Assembly (NCBI RefSeq): GCF_009720525.1
Contig: NZ_CP043930.1
Coordinates: 7,452,001-7,516,000 of the forward strand
Reading direction: 5' to 3'
Length of the DNA: 64,000 nucleotides
Source of the DNA: Gimesia benthica
GTDB lineage: Bacteria > Planctomycetota > Planctomycetia > Planctomycetales > Planctomycetaceae
Part shown: positions 53,027 to 61,440 of the stretch, piece after piece
Layout: the number at the start of each line of letters is the position of its first letter
Numbering within the stretch: the stretch's first letter is position 1
Position numbers and translations under genes: made by a program
Notes under the pieces: generated by a model
The model's database searches: none
The model's input: the letters and a program-made list of their open reading frames with translations, nothing else
Told to the model about the DNA's origin: nothing

Positions 53027-55077
53027 TCGTGGTTCTGCTCTTTATGCTGGGCAGCTTTCGGGCCGGTGTGATCGTGGCACTGGCGATTCCTCTGTCGATG
53101 CTGTTCGCAACCAACCTGATGGCGGCGACAGGTATTACCGCCAGCCTGATGAGTCTGGGCGCGATCGACTTTGGTTTGATCGTCGACAGTTCCGTAATCA
53201 TGGTCGAAAATTGTATTCGCCGACTCTCGATGAATCAGTCGGGCAAACCCTTCCGGGAAGTCATTCGGGATGCCGCCATTGAAGTGCGAAAACCAACCAT
53301 GTTTGGTGAGCTGATCATTGCCGTCGTCTATCTGCCGATTCTCGCCCTGCAGGGAACGGAGGGAAAACTGTTCCGGCCTATGGCACTGACGGTATTGTTC
53401 GCCCTGGCGGGATCGCTGGTACTCTCGCTGACTCTGATGCCGGCTCTCGCTTCACTGGCTCTGCCGAAGAAAATGTCCGAAAAAGAAATCTGGCTCATCC
53501 GCTGGGTGAAATGGATCTATCGCCCCATGGTCAGCTGGACGATTCATCGCCCCATTCTCACCGTCGGGATCGCACTGCTGGTCTTTCTGGTCAGCCTGCC
53601 TGTTGGCTGGAATCTGGGAGCGGAGTTCATGCCTCGCCTTGAAGAAGGGGACCTGCTGGTCGAAGCCGTTCGCCTCCCTAGTGCCACCATTGAAGGCTCC
53701 GTGGAAATGTCGACCCAGATCGAGAAGGTGCTGATCAAATTCCCTGAAGTCAAAACGGTCTTCTGTAAAACCGGACGTCCCGAAATTGCTAACGATGTGA
53801 TGGGGGTCCACCAGACCGACGTCTGGGTGATTCTCAAGTCTCCACTGGACTGGCCCGAACCGAAAACTCGCGATGAACTGATCGAAGAAATGTCAGATGC
53901 GCTGAATTCCCAGGTGCCTGGCGTAGCATTCGGATTTACCCAGCCGATCGAAATGCGCGTGGACGAACTCGTGGCAGGTGTTAAGGCTGACGTCGCGGTC
54001 CTGCTCTATGGAGATGAACTGGACGTACTAAGCAGCAAAGGCAAGGAAATCGAACGGGTTCTGAAAAAAGTTCCCGGCGCCGTGGATGTCAAAGCTGATA
54101 TCCAGTCCAGCCTGCCCACGATCAGCATCCAGCCTCGCTGGGATGTGCTGGCACGTTACGGGATGGATGCCCGGGATGTCATGGACGTCGTCTCCTCACT
54201 GGGAGGTCATCCAATCGGTTTGATCTTTGAAGGACGAGCCCGGTTCCCGATAATCGTCCGCATTCCTCAAAAGTGGCGGGAACAGGTGAGCCTGCTGGAG
54301 CAGATTCCTGTCGCTGATGGCACCGGAAAACCCGTTCCGTTGCGTGAGCTGGCAGATATCACTTTTGAAGAGACTCCGCCCACGGTCGAACACGAATCCA
54401 ACCGCAGACGTACCTTCATCCAGGCGAATGTCAGAGGGGTGGACGTGGCCAGTTTCGTTGCTAATGCCCAGCATGCAGTGGAAACGCAGGTTGAACTTCC
54501 CGATGGATACGAGATTCGCTGGGGAGGCGATTTTGAAAACCTGCAGTCGGCCAGTAAGCGTCTGGTAATTATTACCCCCATCGTGCTGATGCTGATTTTC
54601 CTGTTGCTGCATACGACATTTCGTTCTGTTCGACTGGCGCTGTTAATCTTTCTCGCGGTTCCCATGGCAGCTTCCGGCGGAATTTACGCGCTCGCACTGC
54701 GTGAAATGCCCTTCAGTATTTCTGCCGGGGTCGGGTTCATCGCTCTGTTTGGTGTGGCGGTATTGAACGGTCTGGTATGGGTCTCTGCGGCTGAAAATCT
54801 GCGACTCAAACAGCGGGTCCCGATACAGGACGCGACCTTTCAGGCTGCCATGGCGCGATTGCGTCCCGTTCTGATGACGGCGATGGTAGCCAGTCTCGGC
54901 TTTCTGCCGATGGCGCTCTCGACCAGTGATGGAGCCGAAATGCAGCGCCCACTGGCCAGTGTGGTGATTGGAGGTCTGATTACCTCTACCCTGTTGACAT
55001 CCATGGTGGTACCGGCAATCTATCCCTGGTTTGCTCCCAAAATCAAGGAAGGGGATGTGCCTGAAACTGACGACTAG
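53023..55077 (+). CDS. HME-RND efflux pump CzcA type, C-terminal part (frame-broken)
   Basis: The protein has 684 residues in the +2 frame relative to the previous gene, covering helices 2-12 and the second porter domain. It starts at GTG 53023 within GTGA. The upstream GAGGGGG lies 7 bases before, so re-initiation is possible. The heavy-metal RND signature in helix 4 is intact (IDFGLIVDSSVIMVENCIRR, with the two Asp and Glu of the proton relay). Other parts are also normal: GAEFMPRLEEGDLLVEAVRL, GRPEIANDVMGVHQTDVWV, DELVAGVKADVAVLLYGDEL and the C-terminal helices. It exports divalent or monovalent metal ions using the proton gradient; which metal is not clear. It is the last gene of the plus-strand run. 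Confidence 0.82.
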   Translation: MIVVLLFMLGSFRAGVIVALAIPLSMLFATNLMAATGITASLMSLGAIDFGLIVDSSVIMVENCIRRLSMNQSGKPFREVIRDAAIEVRKPTMFGELIIAVVYLPILALQGTEGKLFRPMALTVLFALAGSLVLSLTLMPALASLALPKKMSEKEIWLIRWVKWIYRPMVSWTIHRPILTVGIALLVFLVSLPVGWNLGAEFMPRLEEGDLLVEAVRLPSATIEGSVEMSTQIEKVLIKFPEVKTVFCKTGRPEIANDVMGVHQTDVWVILKSPLDWPEPKTRDELIEEMSDALNSQVPGVAFGFTQPIEMRVDELVAGVKADVAVLLYGDELDVLSSKGKEIERVLKKVPGAVDVKADIQSSLPTISIQPRWDVLARYGMDARDVMDVVSSLGGHPIGLIFEGRARFPIIVRIPQKWREQVSLLEQIPVADGTGKPVPLRELADITFEETPPTVEHESNRRRTFIQANVRGVDVASFVANAQHAVETQVELPDGYEIRWGGDFENLQSASKRLVIITPIVLMLIFLLLHTTFRSVRLALLIFLAVPMAASGGIYALALREMPFSISAGVGFIALFGVAVLNGLVWVSAAENLRLKQRVPIQDATFQAAMARLRPVLMTAMVASLGFLPMALSTSDGAEMQRPLASVVIGGLITSTLLTSMVVPAIYPWFAPKIKEGDVPETDD

Positions 55078-55126
55078 GAAGCAGGCCATCAGCAGCAGGA
55101 GTGGTGCTCTGTTCTCGCGTCAGACG

Positions 55127-55819
55127 CTACTCCTGCAGCTGGCATTTGATTTCTGAGACCACATTATCCGTTGTCAGGTGCTGTTCGATGATCTGTGCCT
55201 TGGTAATCAGCTTGGCCAGATCAATCACATTATCAACTTCCAGTTTATTAAGGATGGCCTTTCTCCGCATGACCACCGTTCGCGCAGACAGATCCAGCTG
55301 GTGGCTGATGGTTTTGTTGGAAAGTCCCTTCAACAGCATGCGCATGACTTCGGTTTCCCCCTCGGTCAGTCGATGCTCTTTCTCGTGATACTCCATCAGC
55401 CAGCGCCGGGCAAACCGTTGCTCCGAGTCCAGCAGGATCGCAGCAATCACCTGGTCCCAGAGTTCCTGTTCGGCATACGGTTTTTCGAGAACCGTCATGG
55501 CTCCCTCCGACATGGCTGAAACGGTTGTCGTCACATCCACAAAGGCGGAAAGAATGATGAGTGGAATTTCATAGCCGGCTGCTTTCATCTTCCGCAGCAT
55601 CTCGATGGCGTTACAGCCCATCAGACGCAGGTCTGCAATGACACAACCACAAATGCGATTATCGGTATCAGCCAGTAATTCTTCAGCGGACGTATAGGTA
55701 GTCGCTCTGAAGCCCATGCTGCCGATGAGCTCGGCTATGGAGGCACTCACGGATTCGTCGTCATCGACCACGAAGACGCGAGGCTCATAATCGATTGGTA
55801 AATCTAACTGGTGTTTCAT
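55127..55819 (-). CDS. FixJ/NarL-type response regulator
   Basis: The protein has 230 residues. The receiver domain (about 13-130) has the acidic pair in VFVVDDDES, the phospho-acceptor Asp63 in VIADLRLMGCNAIEML, Ser91 (LIILSAF) and Lys113 (TVLEKPYAEQEL). The output part (about 160-225) is a LuxR-type helix-turn-helix: LTEGETEVMRMLLKGLSNKT followed by ISHQLDLSARTVVMRRKAIL. The DNA-binding class and layout match FixJ-like activators. No histidine kinase gene lies next to it. It is convergent with the metal pump gene (49 bases), where an 8-bp inverted repeat (GCAGGAGT 55095-55102 with ACTCCTGC 55129-55136) overlaps its stop. Confidence 0.9.
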   Translation of the reverse strand: MKHQLDLPIDYEPRVFVVDDDESVSASIAELIGSMGFRATTYTSAEELLADTDNRICGCVIADLRLMGCNAIEMLRKMKAAGYEIPLIILSAFVDVTTTVSAMSEGAMTVLEKPYAEQELWDQVIAAILLDSEQRFARRWLMEYHEKEHRLTEGETEVMRMLLKGLSNKTISHQLDLSARTVVMRRKAILNKLEVDNVIDLAKLITKAQIIEQHLTTDNVVSEIKCQLQE

Positions 55820-55966
55820 GTCTCATGTACTCTCTTACTCTCATACTCGAACATTCACCGCATTCATTTCCGAGATGAATGAGACACACCTGTCGCGCTA
55901 TCAGGCTGAAATCGGAACGATCGCGGTCTGACAGAGACAACTGGTCTGGTTTCTCAGTGAAATAGT

Positions 55967-56284
55967 TCATAACGTGATCAATCTTTGCTGGCCCTGTTCC
56001 TTCTGTTTCCGGCTGGTCTCTGAAAATGAAACCAGGGCGCCGCATCTGAATAGAATCATGTTACTGAGCTTGAGAATGAGAGACGGTTGAAACATCACCT
56101 GCAGTTTCTGCAGACAATCTTCAACCTGGATGGAGTTCTGGGACAGAGAGCTCAGCTTAATCTGATCTCCGGTAAAGGTGTGTTGACGATAACCCTGGGA
56201 TAAAACGCACAGATCCAAGGTTAAAGTCGGGGCAAGTTGTCGCCCGTCATTGTCTGAATTCAACAATTTGTCTTTGGCATACAT
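55967..56284 (-). CDS. small hypothetical protein, weak STAS-like end
   Basis: The protein has 105 residues from the ATG at 56284; another ATG at 56308 is in frame. The codon choice looks coding rather than random. The C-terminal half (SIQVEDCLQKLQVMFQPSLI, LKLSNMILFRCGALVSFSET) has the rhythm of the second half of a STAS domain, including a strand, a polar turn and a helix, but stops about 25 residues short of a full domain. No Shine-Dalgarno. It lies between the response regulator and the small genes upstream. It may be a genuine short protein, a remnant of a longer STAS gene, or chance. Confidence 0.4.
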   Translation of the reverse strand: MYAKDKLLNSDNDGRQLAPTLTLDLCVLSQGYRQHTFTGDQIKLSSLSQNSIQVEDCLQKLQVMFQPSLILKLSNMILFRCGALVSFSETSRKQKEQGQQRLITL

Positions 56285-56661
56285 CTTAACACCTGCACCA
56301 GACATCATGATTCACATACACGAAACAATTCTACCATCTTTCTCGCTACCATCCGGTTTTTCGATCAGGAATTGAATTAACTTTCATTTTCTGCTGTCGA
56401 TTCAGTCCACCTTTGACGACTGTACGATATTTGTGTTCAGTCGCATGTTGATGGGTTGATGCGTTCTCCAAACCAAAGTAGTAGAAGTCTCTAGATACTT
56501 ATGGTTCGATACTGATCGCACAGGATAGTGATAAACCTCCCTGGAACAGGAAATTGTATCAATGTCTGCAATCCAGATTAGCGGGCGACCTGATTTCATC
56601 CTGAAGTTCCTGAACAAGATTTATGAGACGAGGGGATAGTCTGAATAGTTCCTTCCAACTG
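56285..56661. other. intergenic stretch between small minus-strand genes
   Basis: About 377 bases. It contains a 71-codon open frame on the minus strand (56402-56617) without ribosome-binding site or plausible composition, and nothing else that can be named. Confidence 0.4.
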
Positions 56662-56949
56662 CTATTGCAGCTCCTTTAACTGGGCGATCGCGGAATCCCG
56701 TTCCGACTGTGTGACCTCCAGGTCGAAGAGCAGATATTTCACATCCAGCCTCAACTGGGCCAGAGTATCCGACATCAGGTTGACAATCTTGACCCGTTGT
56801 CGGGAATAGTTCACGACTTTATGATAACTCTCGAGCAGGTTCTGCTGTTCGGGATGCTTGATTGCCCGCAGCTTGTCTCCCAATGCGACAAGCTCAATCG
56901 GTAAATGCTCTGGTGTCTGCTGATTAAAGCGAAGTGTTTTCTGATACAT
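56662..56949 (-). CDS. small helical protein, function unknown
   Basis: The protein has 95 residues. The start is supported by AAAGGGG nine bases upstream. The whole sequence predicts as alpha-helical: EHLPIELVALGDKLRAIKHP, LLESYHKVVNYSRQRVKIVN, then a heptad-like end (LFDLEVTQSERDSAIAQLKE). No signal peptide or membrane helix, so it is cytoplasmic, perhaps a dimeric coiled-coil protein. No family was recognised. It lies 141 bases downstream of another small gene on the same strand, and the two could be one transcript. Confidence 0.66.
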   Translation of the reverse strand: MYQKTLRFNQQTPEHLPIELVALGDKLRAIKHPEQQNLLESYHKVVNYSRQRVKIVNLMSDTLAQLRLDVKYLLFDLEVTQSERDSAIAQLKELQ

Positions 56950-57090
56950 GTCAGAATACCCCTTTCCGGCCAGTTTTCTTGAAGTGTCGTTGCTGAAGTG
57001 CAGATTTTATTTCCGAGATAAAATCAGTCTTACTGCAGGCCCGGTCTGATGAAGTGCAGGGTTACTGATGTGATAAACGTTTCCAGTTCT

Positions 57091-57273
57091 TCAACTGCTG
57101 CTGAACAGGGAGTTCAGAATACCGCGAGGCTGGCTTTGTGTCGCTGCGACCCATTGACAGCATTCCTGAAGTGTGCCGGTGAAACGTGGCTTCTGATCCA
57201 CATACACACTCCAGAGTTCGTTACGGACAATCGGGATCTTTTCAGACAGCTTTTCAATCAGAAAGTGATGCAT
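57091..57273 (-). CDS. 60-residue protein, function unknown
   Basis: The protein has 60 residues with a perfect ribosome-binding site (AAGGAG, six bases before the ATG), rare in this window and strong evidence for translation. The core ELWSVYVDQKPRFTGTLQEC followed by CQWVAA reads as a beta-hairpin plus helix, a pattern seen in short planctomycete proteins where a small binding domain is made of WxVYVDxxxRFxGTxxxC. The tail (RGILNSLFSSS) is less ordered. Function unknown. It is the first of two or three small genes reading away from the IclR control region. Confidence 0.68.
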   Translation of the reverse strand: MHHFLIEKLSEKIPIVRNELWSVYVDQKPRFTGTLQECCQWVAATQSQPRGILNSLFSSS

Positions 57274-57427
57274 GAAGTGCTCCTTGGACAGGGTTCGTTG
57301 TCTGAAATCAAATTCAAGTGAGAAGCGTTATTGAATTGACTCTGGGTAAAGTTTAAACCCCATTTGAAAAACTTCATCGTGAATCAAATGCAAACTCAGG
57401 CAACGAAACTGCACACGAAAGAGACGC

Positions 57428-57442
57428 CATTTCATTGAAATG
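57428..57442. promoter_or_regulatory. palindrome, candidate regulator site 1
   Basis: CATTTCA and TGAAATG around a central T, a perfect 7-bp dyad. It lies 274 bases upstream of the IclR gene. ATTTC/GAAAT half sites occur in known IclR-family operators, though in the opposite order. Confidence 0.42.
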
Positions 57443-57537
57443 AAAAACGAAGCAACAGAATTGCGCCCTTCTGCAATCTCATTTCAAATAACTTCACTAA
57501 TCAATATTTCAACACATTTGGCGTCGTTGATATTCAC

Positions 57538-57553
57538 TAAATTGATCAATTTA
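57538..57553. promoter_or_regulatory. palindrome, candidate regulator site 2
   Basis: TAAATTGATCAATTTA, a perfect 16-base palindrome, 163 bases upstream of the IclR start codon. Its TTGATCAA core shares TTGAT half sites with site 3. Confidence 0.5.
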
Positions 57554-57631
57554 TCTGCTTTGAAAGAGGATTTTTAGAACAGATTCCCCCGGTCTTTCCA
57601 GCGGCAAGTAGGGGAAAAAGAGATATTTAAT

Positions 57632-57660
57632 TTGATTTCTAAATCAATCTGAATTACTCT
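57632..57660 (+). promoter_or_regulatory. palindrome 3 overlapping a possible promoter of the iclR operon
   Basis: TTGATTT and AAATCAA separated by CT (57632-57647) form a 7-bp dyad. The left arm doubles as a -35-like TTGATT, with TACTCT (57655-57660) 17 bases further as a weak -10. A protein bound here would block transcription, as expected for an autoregulated IclR gene 55 bases downstream. Confidence 0.42.
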
Positions 57661-57715
57661 GATAGAACGCGTTATGTATATGTGACGAAGGGCTGCTGTT
57701 AACCGAGGGCCAGAA

Positions 57716-58480
57716 ATGAGTACTGCTACCACGAGTGTTCCCGCCCTGGAACGGGGACTCGATATCCTGGAACTGCTGAACCAGGAACCCGACGGGCTGG
57801 GGATCAGCGAACTCGCAACACGCTTGTCGCTGAATAAAAACGCGGTGTTTCGCATTACCCACACGCTGACGGACCGTAACTATCTCGAACGCGATCCGCT
57901 TACCAAAAAGTTTCGACTCTCTCCCCGTCTGCTTTCTCTGGGCTTGCCACAAGCCGGTGATGTCAGCCTGGTGGAAGTCGCCCTCCCGCTAATGCGTGAG
58001 CTCCGCGACCTGACACGGGAAACTGTTCAACTGGGAATTCAGGTCGGCGATGAAGGCGTCATTATCGAACAGGTCAGCGGTCTGCACCCACTCCGCATTG
58101 CCGTCGATATCGGTCTCCGCTTTCCCCTGCATAATAACGCACCCGGCAAAGTACTGCTGGCGAATCAGTCGCCCCGCGAGCGGGCGGCGACTTTGAACCG
58201 GATTCCGCTCACCGCTGATACCCCTCGCACCTTGACCAAACCCGCAGCGCTGCAAACCGAATGTACGAAAGTCTTGAACCGCGGTTATGCTACCGACCAT
58301 GCAGAAGCAGACGAAGGCATTCACTGTGTCGCCGCTCCGGTGACCGGTCCTGAAGGAAAGCTGATCGCCGTCCTCTGGGTCTCGGCTCCAGCGAAACGCC
58401 TGCCGAAAAGCATGTTTGCCAGCATGGGAGCTCAGATCCTCGACTGTGCCGCACAGATCAGCGGAGGCCTGCAGCCATGA
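57716..58480 (+). CDS. IclR-family transcriptional regulator
   Basis: The protein has 254 residues of typical IclR layout. The winged helix-turn-helix is at about 8-70 (ALERGLDILELLNQEPDGLG, ISELATRLSLNKNAVFRITH). The effector-binding domain spans about 80-250 (ETVQLGIQVGDEGVIIEQVS, FPLHNNAPGKVLLANQSPRE, GYATDHAEADEGIHCVAAPV, ending with the family helix MGAQILDCAAQIS). Such regulators respond to small metabolites and often control catabolic operons. Its stop overlaps the start of the PSCyt1 gene (ATGA), and the downstream operon ends with eutB, so it probably controls this operon and itself through the palindromes upstream. The effector could be ethanolamine or a product; that is inference. 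Confidence 0.92.
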   Translation: MSTATTSVPALERGLDILELLNQEPDGLGISELATRLSLNKNAVFRITHTLTDRNYLERDPLTKKFRLSPRLLSLGLPQAGDVSLVEVALPLMRELRDLTRETVQLGIQVGDEGVIIEQVSGLHPLRIAVDIGLRFPLHNNAPGKVLLANQSPRERAATLNRIPLTADTPRTLTKPAALQTECTKVLNRGYATDHAEADEGIHCVAAPVTGPEGKLIAVLWVSAPAKRLPKSMFASMGAQILDCAAQISGGLQP

Positions 58481-61437
58481 ATGGAATTCGACTCACATGT
58501 CTGCTGCTGATCCTGCTCTGTTCTCGTCAATCACTCCAGGCTGACGGCGATCAGTTTTTCCGCGAGTCTGTCGAACCGATTCTGAAAGCACATTGTTACG
58601 ACTGTCATTCCCATTCAGCAGGAGCCATGGAGGGAGAGTTAACACTCGATTGGCAGAGTGGCTGGAAGACTGGCGGAACGCGCGGGGCAGCCATTGTTCC
58701 AGGTCAGCCGGAACAGAGTCTGCTGATTAAAGCGATTCGCCACACCGACCCCGATTTGAAAATGCCGGATGAAAAACTGTCCGATCAGCAGATCGCGATT
58801 CTCACAAAATGGGTCGGTCAGGGGGCTCCCGATCCGCGCATCAGTCAGCCACAGGCCGACACAAGCCAGGCGTTCGACTGGTGGTCCCTCAAACCACTGA
58901 CCCGTCCCACGATCCCCGGTGCAGGACATCTGAATCCCATCGATGCCTTCATTCAGGAGCGACTGAGTGAGCAGCAGATCAAACCCGCTCCCCAGGCCGA
59001 TCGACGCACACTGCTCCGCAGAGTCATGTACGATCTCCATGGCCTGCATCCCACTCCCGCAGAACTGGAGGCCTTTGTCAACGACCAGCGTCCGGATGCC
59101 TGGGCTCGACTCGTCGATCAACTGCTCGCCTCCCCCCGTTACGGAGAACGCTGGGCCCGCCACTGGCTGGACACAATCCACTTCGCCGATTCGCACGGCT
59201 TCGAACATGATGTCTTTCGCCCCCATGCCTGGCGGTTCCGAGATTATGTCATCGACCGCTTGAATCAGGACATTTCCTGGTCCCGCTTCATCCGGGAACA
59301 ATTGGCCGCAGATTACTTTTATCCTGAACGATCTGAGCTCACCGTCGCGCTCGGTTTTCTGGGAGCCGGTCCCTACGATCAGAGTGCCGCAGCCACAGCG
59401 CCCAAAACGTTCGAATATCTCGACCGTGACGACCTGGTCACGCAGACCATGGGGGCGTTCGTCAGTACGACCGCCAACTGTGCCCGCTGTCATACGCACA
59501 AGTTCGATCCCATTACCCAGTCTGATTACTTCGCCCTGCAGGCCGTCTTCGCTGGCATTGGAAAGGGGGACGTCAGCTTTGATGCAGATTCGGCAGTCGC
59601 GGCCCAACGAAAAAAATGGGAAGCACTCCGGCAGGCTGCCCTTGAGAACAATGCTTCGATCCTGTTGCAACCAGAATATACGCAACTGGTAGCCGCGTGG
59701 GAGCAACAGCGTGGCCCCGAACCCCAATGGCAGGTCCTTTCGCCAGAGACTTTTGTTTCCAACGGGGGAGCTGAACTGCAGCGACAGCCGGATCAGTCGA
59801 TTCTGGCCAGCGGTCCGGCGCCCGAACAGGAATCCATTCTGGTGACCGTTCAGCCAGAACTGAAAACGATCACCGCAGTACGTCTGGATCTGCTGACCGA
59901 TTCCTCGCTTCCCCATCAGGGACCAGGCCGCGCTCATAACGGGAATCTGCATCTCAACGAAGTGGAAATCCGCGTGTTCCCGCCGGACGCCCAGGCGGGC
60001 CAGAAGCTCGCCATCAGTCGGGCCACCGCCGACTTCGATCAGGCCGGCTGGACGATTCAGCACGCTCTGGATGGCAATCCTAAAACCGCCTGGGGTATCT
60101 ATCCCAAAGTGGGGGTGGGACATTACGCTGTCTTCGAGTTACAGTCCCCTTTGACTCTGAAACCGGGTACCCGACTGGTCGTCTCACTGAAACAGGTGCA
60201 TGGCGGTGCGCATCTCATCGGCCGTTTCAAGCTGAGTGCCACCGCTGCCGATCAGTTGAATGTGATTGCACTCCCGGAAGCCGCAGCCGCCGCTCTCAAC
60301 ATTCCTGCGAAAGACCGCACACCCGCGCAACAGACCGCGTTAGCTGCCGTCATACTCAAATACCGGGCCGAACAGGAACTGGCTCAACTACCACAACAGG
60401 CGAAAGTCTACGCCGCTGCCGCTGAAGCAGCCAACGAACGGGGTATGGTAAAATTCACTCAGCCCCGTGAAATCAGACTGCTGGCCCGGGGCAATCTGGA
60501 AAAGCCCCGCGGCGTTGTCGCGCCGGGTGCGATCTCTGTTCTCCCATCACTGCCAGCCCGTTTCGATCTGCCCGACCCGCATGCCGAATCCGCCCGGCGT
60601 GCAGCCCTCGCGGACTGGCTCACCGATCCACAGAATCCCTTAACCTGGCGAAGTATCGCCAACCGCGTCTGGCACTATCATTTCGGACAAGGTCTCTGTG
60701 ACACTCCCAACGATTTCGGTCGCATGGGAGGCACTCCCTCCCATCCCGAACTGCTCGACTGGCTCGCCTGCGAACTTCGTGATCATAACGGCTCTCTGAA
60801 GCACCTGCATCGACTGATCTGTAACAGTCAGACCTATCAGCAGTCCTCTGCATTTCGTTCCGAATTGTCAAAGATCGATCCCGAGAATCGCCTCCTCGCC
60901 CGCTGGACTCGGCAGCGTCTCGATGCGGACAGTTATCGCGATGCCGTCCTCCGCGTCAATGGCACTCTCGACCTCACCATGGGCGGCCCGGGGATACAGA
61001 ACTTTACCCAGACTCCCGGTCCTCAGGCGACCCCCGTGCTGCACTACGATCAGTTTGATCTCGACAGCCCCGGTGCGTACCGGCGGAGCATTTACCGTGT
61101 CGTCTGGCGGGGCATTCCCGATCCGTTGATGGATGCCCTCGACTTCCCGGATCTGGGGCTGCTCTCACCCGTGCGTGGCTTTTCTGCTTCACCGCTACAG
61201 TCGCTCGTCTTATGGAATAATCGCTTCGTCCTCCATCATTCTCTGAAACTGGCCGAGCGTGCCCGTAAAACAAAACCTGTGATTTCAGACCAGGTCAGGC
61301 AGATCGCACTCTGGACCTGGTTGCGTGAACCCACGTCTGACGAACAACGCCAGTTAACCGCGCTAGCGGAATCGCACGGACTGGAGTCCGTCTCCCGACT
61401 GATGTTGAACAGTAACGAATTTCTCTTTGTGGAGTGA
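58477..61437 (+). CDS. PSCyt1 / DUF1549 / DUF1553 cytochrome-domain protein
   Basis: The protein has 986 residues with a signal peptide (LTCLLLILLCSRQSLQA). The cytochrome domain begins with heme motif CYDCH near residue 38 and has the Met ligand candidate in DPDLKMPDEKLSDQQ. DUF1549 (IDAFIQERLSEQQIKPAPQA) follows and carries the second CxxCH-like site CARCHTHKFDPIT. A carbohydrate-binding-like beta region comes next (VRLDLLTDSSLPHQGPGRAH), then DUF1553 (LADWLTDPQNPLTWRSIANR). It starts at the ATGA overlap with iclR behind a GGAGG site, so the two are translationally coupled. It is a paralogue of the protein at 22985-26095. Likely periplasmic redox partner; the substrate is unknown. Confidence 0.9.
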   Translation: MNGIRLTCLLLILLCSRQSLQADGDQFFRESVEPILKAHCYDCHSHSAGAMEGELTLDWQSGWKTGGTRGAAIVPGQPEQSLLIKAIRHTDPDLKMPDEKLSDQQIAILTKWVGQGAPDPRISQPQADTSQAFDWWSLKPLTRPTIPGAGHLNPIDAFIQERLSEQQIKPAPQADRRTLLRRVMYDLHGLHPTPAELEAFVNDQRPDAWARLVDQLLASPRYGERWARHWLDTIHFADSHGFEHDVFRPHAWRFRDYVIDRLNQDISWSRFIREQLAADYFYPERSELTVALGFLGAGPYDQSAAATAPKTFEYLDRDDLVTQTMGAFVSTTANCARCHTHKFDPITQSDYFALQAVFAGIGKGDVSFDADSAVAAQRKKWEALRQAALENNASILLQPEYTQLVAAWEQQRGPEPQWQVLSPETFVSNGGAELQRQPDQSILASGPAPEQESILVTVQPELKTITAVRLDLLTDSSLPHQGPGRAHNGNLHLNEVEIRVFPPDAQAGQKLAISRATADFDQAGWTIQHALDGNPKTAWGIYPKVGVGHYAVFELQSPLTLKPGTRLVVSLKQVHGGAHLIGRFKLSATAADQLNVIALPEAAAAALNIPAKDRTPAQQTALAAVILKYRAEQELAQLPQQAKVYAAAAEAANERGMVKFTQPREIRLLARGNLEKPRGVVAPGAISVLPSLPARFDLPDPHAESARRAALADWLTDPQNPLTWRSIANRVWHYHFGQGLCDTPNDFGRMGGTPSHPELLDWLACELRDHNGSLKHLHRLICNSQTYQQSSAFRSELSKIDPENRLLARWTRQRLDADSYRDAVLRVNGTLDLTMGGPGIQNFTQTPGPQATPVLHYDQFDLDSPGAYRRSIYRVVWRGIPDPLMDALDFPDLGLLSPVRGFSASPLQSLVLWNNRFVLHHSLKLAERARKTKPVISDQVRQIALWTWLREPTSDEQRQLTALAESHGLESVSRLMLNSNEFLFVE

Positions 61438-61440
61438 ACC

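Larger units (their letters stand above)
57274..57715. promoter_or_regulatory. AT-rich control region of the iclR-eutB operon
   Basis: A 442-base divergent region, clearly richer in A and T than its surroundings. It holds three perfect or near-perfect palindromes (57428-57442, 57538-57553, 57632-57647) sharing TTGA/TCAA-type half sites, plus a promoter-like pair over the last one. It faces the 60-residue gene on one side and the IclR gene on the other. No gene is supported inside. Confidence 0.6.

Noticed and set aside
56402-56617. 71-codon minus-strand frame
   Set aside because: No ribosome-binding site and no protein-like pattern, unlike the neighbouring small genes.
58639-60123. 494-codon open frame antisense to the PSCyt1 gene
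   Set aside because: Shadow of the plus-strand gene, which has clear CxxCH, DUF1549 and DUF1553 motifs.
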